54,962 nt of DNA, taken from contig SHVY01000018.1 in NCBI GenBank assembly GCA_009694045.1, positions 1-54,962 of the forward strand. Direction: 5' to 3'. A model generated the notes under the pieces. It was not told the origin of the DNA. It made no database searches and worked only from the letters and a program-made list of their open reading frames with translations. Position numbers and translations under genes: made by a program. Shown one piece after another: positions 1-9,062 of this stretch (within the stretch, counting starts at the first letter, position 1; each line of letters opens with the position of its first letter). Source of the stretch: Alphaproteobacteria bacterium (lineage in GTDB: Bacteria > Pseudomonadota > Alphaproteobacteria > SP197).

Positions 1-1
1 A

Positions 2-148
2 TATGTATACGCAATGGGCGGCATCGGGACACCGGCAAGGTGGGTCGATGACGCGTCTGCCGAGGGGACTCCCCTTCCCTCGGTGACTGATGTTTCGGGT
101 GTTGCACCCGGAATCTGGGTCTTCGGATCCAACGTCTCCCAGACGTGA
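2..148 (+). CDS. C-terminal fragment of an unidentified protein (5' truncated)
   Basis: A frame is open from the window edge and ends at TGA 146-148, giving 48 residues (start YVYAMGGIG, end GIWVFGSNVSQT). A strong intrinsic terminator begins 19 bases after the stop, which supports this as the real end of a plus-strand gene. No family is recognisable from the fragment. The Gly/Thr/Ser-rich, weakly hydrophobic tail would suit a secreted or surface protein, but that is only a guess. Confidence 0.5.
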   Translation, partial: YVYAMGGIGTPARWVDDASAEGTPLPSVTDVSGVAPGIWVFGSNVSQT

Positions 149-166
149 AGCCTCCCTGTACAACTC

Positions 167-195
167 GGCCGGACCCGCAAGGGTCCGGCCTTTTT
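167..195 (+). terminator. Intrinsic terminator
   Basis: A perfect 10-bp stem (GGCCGGACCC, loop GCAA, GGGTCCGGCC) is followed directly by TTTTT. It closes the plus-strand gene ending at 148. Confidence 0.9.
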
Positions 196-202
196 CATGT
201 CG

Positions 203-324
203 CTAGTGGTCCGACACAATCGCATGATTCATCATCGTGTTTGGGGCGGACCACAGAATTGAGAATCTTCCTAGTGCTTTGACTCCGACGGATCGTTCAC
301 GATCCGTCGGAGTCAAAGCACTAG
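203..324. repeat. CTAG-bounded compound palindrome, long family, copy 1
   Basis: The element starts and ends with CTAG and holds two hairpins. The first pairs GTGGTCCG (206-213) with CGGACCAC (247-254). The second is perfect, with 25-base arms 271-295 and 300-324 around a TTCA loop, and core CCGACGGATCG. A second copy of the same architecture lies at 33994-34116. The right CTAG supplies the TAG stop codon of the minus-strand pentapeptide gene. Confidence 0.85.
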
Positions 325-1391
325 GCGGCCTCCAGGGCGTCCATGCTCGCGCTCTCGAGATCGGCGCCCGCGAAGATCGCCCGGCGGGTCCGCGCACCCT
401 TCAACTTGGCGCCGACGAGCTTGGCGCCGGAAAAGTCCGCGCACATGAGATTGGCGAGGCGCAAATCAGCCTCCGTCAGATCGGCGTCCCTGAAGTTACA
501 GCCGGCGAAGTTGGCGGGAACCGTGGGCTGTTCGGAGCCGTCGCGGCCGCTGAGGTCGGCGCGCGAGCCGCGCGAGCCGCCGGACCTGACCCATTCGATG
601 TGCGCGGCGATGAGCGTCGCTACATCGGTCTCCTCCGCCCCGGGTCGCACCGCCAGATCGGGCCGGATGATCGGCGTCTGCGGCATCAGCGTACCCGTCA
701 CGGTGGCGCGGGTGAGGTTTGCCTGGCTGAAGTTGGTGCCGGCGGTGGTGGCGTTCGTGAGATTCGCACCGCTGAGATCGGCTCCTGAGAAGTCGGCGCC
801 GCTGAGATCGGCCCCTTGAAGGTCGGCCTCGACGAGGTTCGCGCCCTTCATGGCGGCGCCCACGAGGATGATCTTCGCCATCCGTGCCTTGGGTGCGTGC
901 ACGCCGGTAAGATTGGCGTTCGTGCAATCGGATTCGGTGCGTCCGCGGTGCGCGTATTCGGTCTGAAGGCAGGCCGTGCGCGCGCCCCGGTTGCCGGTCT
1001 GCGCCGATGCGATGGGGAATTGCGTCATCAGGTATCCGGGGCGCAGGTCAACGCGTTCGAGCGTGGCATTCGCCAGATTGGCGCCGCGCAAGCGTGCGCC
1101 GCGCATGACAGCGCGAGACAAATTGGCGCCGACGAGATCGGCATGGTCGAAATTGGCGGCGAACACGTCCACCTCGGAGAGGTTCACGCCGCTGAGGACG
1201 GCGAAGCGGAGGCCGCTCCCGGCCAACCTCGCATAGCTGAGGTTCATCCCCGTGAAGTCATACCCTTCGAGGTCGCAGAGCTTGAGATCGAGGCGACGCC
1301 CATTGGGCGCGTGCTTGACGAAAGCCTCATGGTCGCGCAGCGCCTCCGCGACTTTGGAAAAGCTCGGAATTGTTAATTTGGTCCCAGTCAT
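321..1391 (-). CDS. Pentapeptide-repeat protein
   Basis: About 356 residues, with two blocks of A(D/N)LxX pentapeptide repeats. The first runs from about residue 45 to 120 (NLSYARL, ADLVGANL, ARLRGANL); the second runs from about 165 to 345 (GANLVEADLQGADLSGADFSGADLSGANL). Such repeats fold as a right-handed quadrilateral beta-helix. A more irregular insert separates the blocks, and there is no signal peptide or membrane segment. The ATG at 1391 (MTGTKLTIP) is preferred to one 14 codons upstream because conserved-looking sequence begins there. The TAG stop lies inside a palindromic repeat. Function is unknown; some family members mimic DNA, most have no assigned role. Confidence 0.85.
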   Translation of the reverse strand: MTGTKLTIPSFSKVAEALRDHEAFVKHAPNGRRLDLKLCDLEGYDFTGMNLSYARLAGSGLRFAVLSGVNLSEVDVFAANFDHADLVGANLSRAVMRGARLRGANLANATLERVDLRPGYLMTQFPIASAQTGNRGARTACLQTEYAHRGRTESDCTNANLTGVHAPKARMAKIILVGAAMKGANLVEADLQGADLSGADFSGADLSGANLTNATTAGTNFSQANLTRATVTGTLMPQTPIIRPDLAVRPGAEETDVATLIAAHIEWVRSGGSRGSRADLSGRDGSEQPTVPANFAGCNFRDADLTEADLRLANLMCADFSGAKLVGAKLKGARTRRAIFAGADLESASMDALEAA

Positions 1392-1570
1392 GGCGGTCTG
1401 TCCCGCTGAACCGACTTGCAGAAGTCGGTGCATGCCAAGGTATGCTCGATTACTTTAGGAATCGTTATGATTGATCGGAGTTGGCGGGCGTCCCTAGAGC
1501 GGAATGTCAAGGGTGGTCAGCGCGGTCACGGACATCCTCGAGAACTGGTCAACCGTCGCCGACCATTGCG

Positions 1571-2527
1571 CTACATGAACAAGGGTTCGTTCTTGAGACC
1601 GGTGTAGAGGGACGCTACGAATTCTCCATAGCCATTATAGAGCTGGGTTGGAAGTCGTTCTCCTGTGGCGAGGAATCGTTCGGTTGCCTGGCTCCACCGG
1701 GGGTGGCTTACCTCGGGATTGACGTTGGCCCAGAATCCGTACTCGTCGGGGACCAGGGTCTCCCAATAGGTCTTCGGCCGCTCCTCGGCGAACGTGACCC
1801 GGACGATCGATTTGATCGACTTGAAGCCGTACTTCCACGGCAGGTGCAGGCGAAGCGGCGCGCCGAACTGCTTGGCCATCGGCTTGCCGTAGGCCCCGGT
1901 CACGAGGAACGCCAGCTCGTTGGTCGCCTCGGCGATGGTGACGACCTCGGTGTAGGGCCAGGGGTACCAGCTCTGGCGCTGGCCGGGGGCGATGTCGGGG
2001 TCCATGAAGGTTTGGAAGACGACATACTTGGCGCTTGCCAAGGGCTTCGCCAAAGCGACCAGATCGGCGAGCGGGAAGCCAGTCCATGGCACCGTCATCG
2101 ACCAGGCCTCGACGCAGCGGTGGCGATAGAGCCGCTCCTCGAAGCGGATCTTGGCGAACAGGTCATCGATGGCGATGGTCTGCTCCGCCTCGACGAGGCC
2201 ATCGACCAGCACGGACCAGGGGCGGACCTTCAGCTCCTGGGCCCGCTCCCAGATCTCCTTGTGCGAGCCGAACTCATAGAAGTTGTTGTAGCGGGCGGTG
2301 ATCTCTTCGTCGGTCAGGGGCCGGTCGAGGACGTAGCGGTCGTTGTTCGCGGCGGGATAGAGCCCGGCGGACGGATCGGCCTCGTCGCCGCCCAGTGCGC
2401 GACCGGCGAAGGCGATGATCGAACCGGCCGCGAGGCCAAGGGCCAGTTGCCGGCGGTTCAGATAGGCCCATTCCGGCGTCGCCGCCGATTCCTTGATCTC
2501 CCAACCACGTCTGCGGTGCACGAACAC
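1571..2527 (-). CDS. msrP: Protein-methionine-sulfoxide reductase catalytic subunit MsrP (YedY)
   Basis: A periplasmic molybdopterin enzyme that repairs methionine sulfoxide in envelope proteins. The GTG start at 2527 has a good Shine-Dalgarno (GAGGAGGG, 8-base spacing) and gives the usual MsrP N-terminus VHRRRGWEIKESAATPE. The Tat signal follows: NRRQLALGLAAG with a short hydrophobic stretch. The molybdenum-ligating cysteine is in YRHRCVEAW (about residue 138), and the family segments SMTVPWTGFPL and LPWKYGFKSIKS are present. Length (318 aa) is normal. The membrane haem partner msrQ is not adjacent, so the electron donor must lie elsewhere. Downstream on the same strand comes the broken dps. 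Confidence 0.93.
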   Translation of the reverse strand: MFVHRRRGWEIKESAATPEWAYLNRRQLALGLAAGSIIAFAGRALGGDEADPSAGLYPAANNDRYVLDRPLTDEEITARYNNFYEFGSHKEIWERAQELKVRPWSVLVDGLVEAEQTIAIDDLFAKIRFEERLYRHRCVEAWSMTVPWTGFPLADLVALAKPLASAKYVVFQTFMDPDIAPGQRQSWYPWPYTEVVTIAEATNELAFLVTGAYGKPMAKQFGAPLRLHLPWKYGFKSIKSIVRVTFAEERPKTYWETLVPDEYGFWANVNPEVSHPRWSQATERFLATGERLPTQLYNGYGEFVASLYTGLKNEPLFM

Positions 2528-2622
2528 GGGACTGGCCCTCCTCGGGTGGCGTCGGGGCGATACTTGGTTCCGAACCCACCTCCGCGCCAATCAAAGCGGC
2601 GTGAGAGGCGCTTGAGCGGTGC

Positions 2623-3119
2623 CTACTCCAAGAGGCTGCGCAGCATCCATGCGGTCTTTTCGTGGATCTGGAGCCGCTGGGTCAGGAGATCGCAGGTCGC
2701 CTCGTCGCCGGCCTTTTCGGCCAAGGGGAAGACCGCGCGGGCGGTCCGCACCACCGCTTCCTAGCCGGCCACGAGGTTGCGGATCATGTCCGTGGCGCGC
2801 GGCACGCCCGCGTCTTCCTTGATGCTGGCGAGCTTCGCGTAAGCCGCGTAGGTCCCTGGGGCGTAGGCGCCGAGGGAGCGGATGCGTTCGGCCACCACGG
2901 CCACGGCCAAGCCAAGCTCGGTGTACTGGGTCATGAACATGAGGTGCAGGGTCTGGAACATCGGTCCCGTGACGTTCCAATGGTAGTTGTGGGTCTTCTC
3001 AGATACAGCGTGTAGGTGTCCGCGAGCAGCCGCAATAACCCCTCGGCGATCGCCTTGCGGTCCTTTTCCGGGATGCCGATGTCGATGCCCGGCACGGTTG
3101 TCGCCTTGGTCTTTGCCAT
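2623..3119 (-). pseudogene. dps: dps (ferritin-like DNA protection protein), frameshifted with internal TAG
   Basis: Intact Dps proteins (about 160 aa) store iron and protect DNA. Three segments can be joined: [15 protein letters not shown]...DTYTLYL, then [18 protein letters not shown]...IRNLVAG, then [11 protein letters not shown]...RSLLE. The first break is a frameshift near 2997-3004 (CTGAGAAGACC where CTGAAGACC is expected). The second is an in-frame TAG (GGC TAG GAA) where the family has Gln. Ferroxidase positions are also altered: after the His of QTLH the usual Glu/Asp is Met, and the Asp of AVDxxAER is Ala (AVAVVAER). The gene has a good RBS (GGAGG) and an Irr-box-like palindrome upstream. 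Decay is the simplest reading; sequence error could explain the indel but not the changed ligands. Confidence 0.85.
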
Positions 3120-3137
3120 GTTGGATGTCCTCCGTAA

Positions 3138-3154
3138 ATTAGAACACCTCTAAT
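3138..3154. promoter_or_regulatory. Irr-box (iron control element)-like palindrome upstream of dps
   Basis: The 17-mer ATTAGAACACCTCTAAT is a near-perfect inverted repeat. It closely resembles the alphaproteobacterial Irr box as I recall it (TTTAGAA, 3 bases, TTCTAAA). It lies 19 bases upstream of the dps ATG and overlaps a plausible minus-strand -10 region (TTGAGC, 17 bases, CTAATT). An iron-responsive operator fits the iron-storage role of Dps. Confidence 0.6.
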
Positions 3155-3185
3155 CTAGTGCTCAATCCCGGATTTTCAAGCGGCC

Positions 3186-4412
<1,227 letters not shown>

Positions 4413-4607
4413 CTAAGCTACGCAGGCGAGGGCGGGTGCGCAATCGCGGAGGAGGCTGCCTTCATCACCCCAACCCCGGTTTGTCAACCCGATCGTGCAT
4501 GGACGATTCCCACCTGGACGGCTGGCGAGAGTAGGCATCCGGTCCCTCCATCGGCCTGTTCGGGCATGAGTGCCACGACCCGGCTGACGTGACCCGGACC
4601 CATCGGG

Positions 4608-6240
4608 TCACGGCGCCATCATGGCGAATGGCGCGTTGGAAGGCGGCAGCGGCGGGCGGTCCAGGATCATGTCGGCGGCCTTCTCGCTGATCATCATGGT
4701 GGGGGCGTTGAGGTTGCCGGATGTGATCGAGGGTATGATCGAGGCGTCGACGACCCGCAGGCCCTCGATCCCGTTGACGCGGCAGTCGGGCGCGACCACC
4801 GCATCCGGGTCCGTCCCCATGCGGCAGGTGCTGCACGGATGGTAGGCGCTTTCGGCCGTCTCCCGGATTGTACGGTCGATCTCGGCGTCGGTACGTGCCG
4901 CGGCCCAGGGAGTTTGCTCGGCCCCCCAGAATGGGTCGAAGGCCCCCTGTGCCACGACATGCCTCGCCTAGTGTACACAGGTCCGCATATCCTCGACGTC
5001 GCCGGGCGCCAAAAGATAGCGGAAGTCGAGCAGCGGCGGATCGCGCGGGTCGGCCGACGCGAGGCGCACCGTGCCCCGGCTGCGTTCCCGGAGCGAGCCG
5101 ACGCAGAGGCAGAACCCGCCGCGTGTGGCGTGGAGGTTCCAGCCGTCCAGCAGGAACGGGAAAAAAATGATACTGGATGTCGGGGTGGGGCATCGACGGC
5201 GCGGAGCGCGTGAAGGCACCGACCTCCATCGCGTTGGTGCCGCAGAGGCCGCCACGGGTCAGGAACCAGCGGGCGGCCGCCAACCCCTTCGCTAGCGGCC
5301 CGGCATGCTGATTGAGGGTGTAGCGGCGATCGCAGCCCCACTGCATGTGGACCTCCAAGTGGTCCTGCAGATTCGCGCCAACGCCCGGCAGGTCGTGGAC
5401 GACGCCGAGCCCGTGCGCCCGCAGATGGTCGGCAGGGCCGACGCCCGAGAGCATCAGGAGCTGGGGCGAGCCAAAGGCGCCGGCGGCAAGGATCACCTCG
5501 CGTTCGGCCCGGACAACCTCCGCCGTGGTCCCCGCCGCGATACGGACGCCGACGGCGTGGCGACCCTCCAGGACCAAGCCGAGAACCAACGCACCGGTAC
5601 GGATCGTGAGGTTGGGCCGTGCCCGCGCGGGGTCGAGGTAGGCGTGCGCCGTGTTCGCGCGCACACCGCGATCGGTGTTGCGGTCGAACGGCCCGAAGCC
5701 CTCCTGATGCGGTCCGTTGACATCCTCGGTCGTGGGGAAGCCCGCCTCGCGCCCGGCCTCGACGAAGGCTTGGTTGAGCGGCAATGTGACTCTGTTGGTC
5801 ACGGTCGCCACGGGCCCGGACCCGCCACGCCAGGGGCTTTCGCCACGATTGTTCGCTTCGCCCCGCCGGAAATAGGGCAACACCTCGGCGTAGGACCAGC
5901 CCCGTGCGCCTTGCGCGGCCCACCGCTCGTAGTCCTGCGCGTGGCCCCGGATGTAGGCCATGCCGTTAATCGACGACGAGCCGCCTAGCACCTTGCCGCG
6001 CGGGTGGTAGATCGATCGCCCAGCAAGCTCGGGTTGCGGGGTCGAGCGGTACGACCAGTTGCGCGGCCCCGGAAGGTAAGTGTCGCTGAACGCCGCCGGC
6101 ATGCGGATCGTCCAGTGGTTCGCCGCGCCGCCTGCCTCCAGCAGCAGGACGCGGAGGCGAGGATCCTCGCTCAGTCGCGCGGCCAGGACTCCGCCGGCCG
6201 AGCCACTACCGACGACGATGTAATCGAACGGGGGTCCCAT
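4608..6240 (-). pseudogene. GMC-family FAD oxidoreductase (choline dehydrogenase-like), frameshifted with internal TAG
   Basis: The N-terminal two thirds are intact: the FAD dinucleotide motif YIVVGSGSAGGVLAARL, GGSSSINGMAYIRG and the GMC signature region AAGAFGSPQLLMLSGVGP. The frame breaks at a run of seven A (5161-5167) near residue 360. It resumes in another frame as FFPFLLDGWNLHATRGGF...GDVEDMRTCVH, meets an in-frame TAG (CAC TAG GCG), then continues to the normal C-terminus. That part holds the catalytic His region YHPCSTCRMG and DASIIPSITSGNLNAPTMMI. Joined up, it would be a full-length GMC enzyme of about 543 aa. The A7 run makes an indel error possible; the nonsense codon argues for decay. 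The substrate is unknown. Confidence 0.85.
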
Positions 6241-6309
6241 TCACGAGCCCGCCATCGCAGGCATGGGTTCGGCGACGAGGCCGAGGATCTCGAGCATGGC
6301 ATCGGTCAT
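6241..6309 (-). CDS. Possible 22-codon leader ORF abutting the GMC gene
   Basis: The ATG at 6309 has an excellent Shine-Dalgarno (GGAGG, 5-base spacing) and encodes MTDAMLEILGLVAEPMPAMAGS. Its TGA is followed at once, in the same frame, by the ATG of the GMC gene (TCG TGA ATG). It could be a translationally coupled leader, or an N-terminal extension of the broken GMC gene cut off by a further stop. No family is recognisable. Confidence 0.3.
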   Translation of the reverse strand: MTDAMLEILGLVAEPMPAMAGS

Positions 6310-6371
6310 GGCTGCCTCCGCGGAAGGGTTTGCGCTCGCGGTCACGGCGGGCAGGCGAGGCCCGCGCGCTC

Positions 6372-7139
6372 TCAGTACATCAGAAACCCACCGCTGGTGT
6401 TGATGGTCGCGCCGGTGATGAACCCCGCATGCCGGCTGGCCAGGAACACGACCGTTCCGGCCATCTCCTCCGGTTCGGCCACCCGTTTCAGGGGTGTCGC
6501 CTCGGTCATCGCCTGCAACACCGCAGGATCGAGACCCGACATCAGCATCGGCGTATTCACCTGGCCGGGCGCCACCGTGTTCACGGTGATGCCGTGCGGC
6601 CCGTAGCTTCGGGCCAAGCTGCGCAGGAGCGAGACGACCCCACCCTTGGAGGCGGCGTACACCGCGCCGCCGCCGAAGCTGCCGGTCCACCACGCCTGCG
6701 ACGCGAAGGCGATGATGCGCCCGCCCTGCCCTTGCGCCTTCATCGCCTCGGCCGCGGCCCGGCACAGGAAGAACGTCGCTTTCAGGTTCACGTCGATCTG
6801 GATGTCCCAGTCTTCCTCGGTGATCTCGGCAAGCGAGGGACGGCGCCGCAGCACGGCCGCGAGATGCGCGAGGCCGTAGAGGTTGCCGAGCTCCCGCTGG
6901 GCCCGCTCGATCAGGGCCCTTTGCGCGGCGAGATCGCCGAGATCGAGCACCGCCGCGGCGTGGCCGCCGCCCTCCAGCCCGCCGAGCACGCGATCGATCC
7001 CCGAGGCATCGATATCGACCGCCATGACCCGCGCCCCGCAGGCCGCGAAGGCCGCGGCCACGGCTTGGCCGATCCCCCCGGCCGCGCCCGTGACGATGAC
7101 GCCCCGGCCTTCGAGACCCGCGCCCACGCTCCAAGCCAT
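6372..7139 (-). CDS. Short-chain dehydrogenase/reductase (SDR)
   Basis: A 255-aa classical SDR for NAD(P)-dependent oxidation or reduction of a hydroxyl/keto group. The cofactor loop is TGAAGGIGQ (residues about 18-26), with AVDID at the end of beta2, which suggests NAD(H). The catalytic Ser lies in AFASQAWW and the Tyr/Lys in YAASKGG. The usual NNAG motif is degenerate (LAHLAAV). The C-terminus GATINTSGGFLMY is normal. It runs with the GMC pseudogene (about 130 bases between them) and is divergent from the enolase-superfamily gene at 7225, so the three may once have formed one sugar-acid or polyol oxidation locus. The substrate cannot be read from the sequence. Confidence 0.88.
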   Translation of the reverse strand: MAWSVGAGLEGRGVIVTGAAGGIGQAVAAAFAACGARVMAVDIDASGIDRVLGGLEGGGHAAAVLDLGDLAAQRALIERAQRELGNLYGLAHLAAVLRRRPSLAEITEEDWDIQIDVNLKATFFLCRAAAEAMKAQGQGGRIIAFASQAWWTGSFGGGAVYAASKGGVVSLLRSLARSYGPHGITVNTVAPGQVNTPMLMSGLDPAVLQAMTEATPLKRVAEPEEMAGTVVFLASRHAGFITGATINTSGGFLMY

Positions 7140-7224
7140 GCCCGTCCCCTAGCCGACCGCCCGGACCCTATCGGTCGCGCGAGGGGTGCAAACCGCTATG
7201 CTGTAACGATGTTTGCGAGGTGCC

Positions 7225-8346
7225 ATGGTCATCGATCGAATCGAGGCGTTCCCGCTGCACTACCCGGAGCCCCACGATAGCGGCAACAGCCGCTACGTCA
7301 CGCTGGTGAAGCTCACGACGGCGGATGGCCTCGTCGGCTGGGGCGAGTGCATCTGCCAGTTCCCCGAGGCCGCCTTGGCGACCAGGGTGATCGTCGATGC
7401 GGGGTTGGCCCCCCTGCTCACCGGCCAGGACCCGCGCGACGTGGAGCGCCTGTGGCAGGCCATGCGCGACCGGTCGTGGTGGTACGGCAACGGCGGCATC
7501 GCCGCCTTCGCCATCAGCGCCATCGACATGGCGCTGTGGGACGTGAAGGGCAAGGCGCTGGGCGTCCCCCTGTACGACCTTCTGGGCGGCCGGCGCGCGA
7601 AGCTTCGGGCCTGTGCCAGCGTGATCTTCGATACCGAGGATCTGGCCGCCACCCACGCCGAATTCGCTGGTTATGTGGCGCGCGGGTACACCGCCGTCAA
7701 AGGCGGCTGGGGCAAGAGCCGGGCGACGTCCTTCGGCCTCGATCCCGCGCGCGACCTGCGCGTGGTGTCGACCATCCGCGACGCGATCGGGCCGAAGGTC
7801 GATTTCGTCGTCGACGTCGGAACCCACGTGCACTGGACCTCGAGCCACGCCATCAAGATGGCGCGGGCGTTCGAGGCCTACGACCTGTTCTGGATCGAGG
7901 AGCCTCTGCCGCAGGACGACATCGACGGCTACGTCCGATTGCGGCGGGCGGTCGCCACGCCCATCGCGGCCGGCGAGAAGGAATGGACCTTGCGCGCCTT
8001 CAAGGCGCTGATCGACGCCGGCGCGGTGGATATCGTCATGCCCGACGCGGGCAAGGCCGAAGGCGTCACCGGCTGCAAGAAGATCATCGACCTGGCCGCC
8101 GCCCACGGCGTTCGCTTCACGCCGCATTCCTGGTCGAGCGCGATCAACACCGCGGCGGCCGCCCATCTCTTCGCCAGCGCCGCCAACGGCGTGGTGTTCG
8201 AGCTGAAGCCCAACCCGTCGCCGATGCAGCACGAGCTGGTCCGCGACCCCATCGTTCAGGTGGACGGCTACGTCACCCTGCCCAACGGCCCCGGCCTCGG
8301 CATCGCGGTCGTCGAGGACGTGGTCCAGCGCTACCTGATGCGATAG
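7225..8346 (+). CDS. Mandelate racemase/muconate lactonizing enzyme family protein (enolase superfamily)
   Basis: A TIM-barrel enzyme that abstracts a proton alpha to a carboxylate (racemase, dehydratase or cycloisomerase). The ATG at 7225 (MVIDRIEAF) with GAGGT upstream is preferred to a TTG four codons earlier. The N-terminal capping domain covers residues 1 to about 125. Metal ligands are Asp197 (FVVDVGTH), Glu225 (WIEEPLP) and Glu251 (AAGEKEW). The second-strand lysine region is TAVKGGWGK (Lys159), and His301 lies in TPHSWSS. With an SDR and a GMC remnant next door, a sugar-acid role is plausible, but the substrate is unassigned. Confidence 0.9.
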   Translation: MVIDRIEAFPLHYPEPHDSGNSRYVTLVKLTTADGLVGWGECICQFPEAALATRVIVDAGLAPLLTGQDPRDVERLWQAMRDRSWWYGNGGIAAFAISAIDMALWDVKGKALGVPLYDLLGGRRAKLRACASVIFDTEDLAATHAEFAGYVARGYTAVKGGWGKSRATSFGLDPARDLRVVSTIRDAIGPKVDFVVDVGTHVHWTSSHAIKMARAFEAYDLFWIEEPLPQDDIDGYVRLRRAVATPIAAGEKEWTLRAFKALIDAGAVDIVMPDAGKAEGVTGCKKIIDLAAAHGVRFTPHSWSSAINTAAAAHLFASAANGVVFELKPNPSPMQHELVRDPIVQVDGYVTLPNGPGLGIAVVEDVVQRYLMR

Positions 8347-8399
8347 CTCGCCGAGGCCATTGCCCTAGCCTACAATGCGAGCCGGTCGAGGACGAACCC

Positions 8400-8708
8400 A
8401 TGAGCGCATCGCAAGCCATGCCGATCACGTTCAGCGCGCCCGATCTGCGGGCGTTCTGCGCGCGGCATCACATCATCAAGCTGGCGGTGTTCGGTTCCGT
8501 GGCGCGCGGCGAGGACACGTCCGACAGCGACCTCGACATTCTCGTCGAATTCGCGCCGGGAATGACTCCGGGGCTGGAGTGCTACGCGATCGAGGAGGAC
8601 CTCGCGGAGATGTTCGGCCGATCTGTCGACCTCAACACTCCTGGATTTCTCAACCCGCGGTTTCGCGATGAGGTTCTGCGCGAGGCAAAGGTCTTGTATG
8701 AGCCCTGA
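8400..8708 (+). CDS. MntA-like minimal nucleotidyltransferase antitoxin
   Basis: A 102-aa protein with the minimal nucleotidyltransferase signature: AVFGSVARGEDTSDSDLDILVEF, giving GSxARG and the DxD pair of metal-binding aspartates. In MntA/HepT systems this protein inactivates the HepT toxin by adding AMP to its tyrosine. A HepT-like gene follows immediately, in the same frame after the TGA. The ATG at 8400 is followed by MSASQAMPITFSAPDLRAF. The family call is firm; activity is inferred. Confidence 0.88.
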   Translation: MSASQAMPITFSAPDLRAFCARHHIIKLAVFGSVARGEDTSDSDLDILVEFAPGMTPGLECYAIEEDLAEMFGRSVDLNTPGFLNPRFRDEVLREAKVLYEP

Positions 8709-8732
8709 AACACGCCGGATCGGCTGCGCGAC

Positions 8733-9062
8733 ATGCTCGAGACAGCCGAGCAACTGTTGAGGATCACAGCGGGCAAGACACGAAACGATCTGCAGGGCGA
8801 TCAGATTCTCGCATTGGCCATGGTGAGGCTGTTGGAAGTCATCGGTGAGGCGGCTAACCAAGTCCCCGCCGACTCCCGACAGGCACTTCCCGAAGTGCCG
8901 TGGCATCTGCTACGTGGAATGCGCAACCGTTTGATTCACGCATATTTCGCCGTGGACCTCGATCATGTTTGGGGCGTGGTCGATACCCAGCTTCCGCCCA
9001 TGATCGAATCGCTTCGTAGGGCGATTGCCGACAAGGTACCAAACCCGTCCGATGGCCATTGA
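8733..9062 (+). CDS. HepT-like ribonuclease toxin (DUF86)
   Basis: A roughly 109-aa HEPN-family RNase with the RX4HXY motif in [12 protein letters not shown] near residue 70; the Tyr is the AMP acceptor in this family. The start is uncertain. The usual N-terminus would read like MSPETRR...DRLRDMLE. An ATG at 8698 overlapping the mntA stop gives MSPETRRI, but it lies in a different frame from [12 protein letters not shown], so a one-base indel near 8712-8720 may have shortened the gene. As annotated it begins at the internal ATG 8733. Its 3' end overlaps the uvrB start by 11 bases. Confidence 0.75.
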   Translation: MLETAEQLLRITAGKTRNDLQGDQILALAMVRLLEVIGEAANQVPADSRQALPEVPWHLLRGMRNRLIHAYFAVDLDHVWGVVDTQLPPMIESLRRAIADKVPNPSDGH

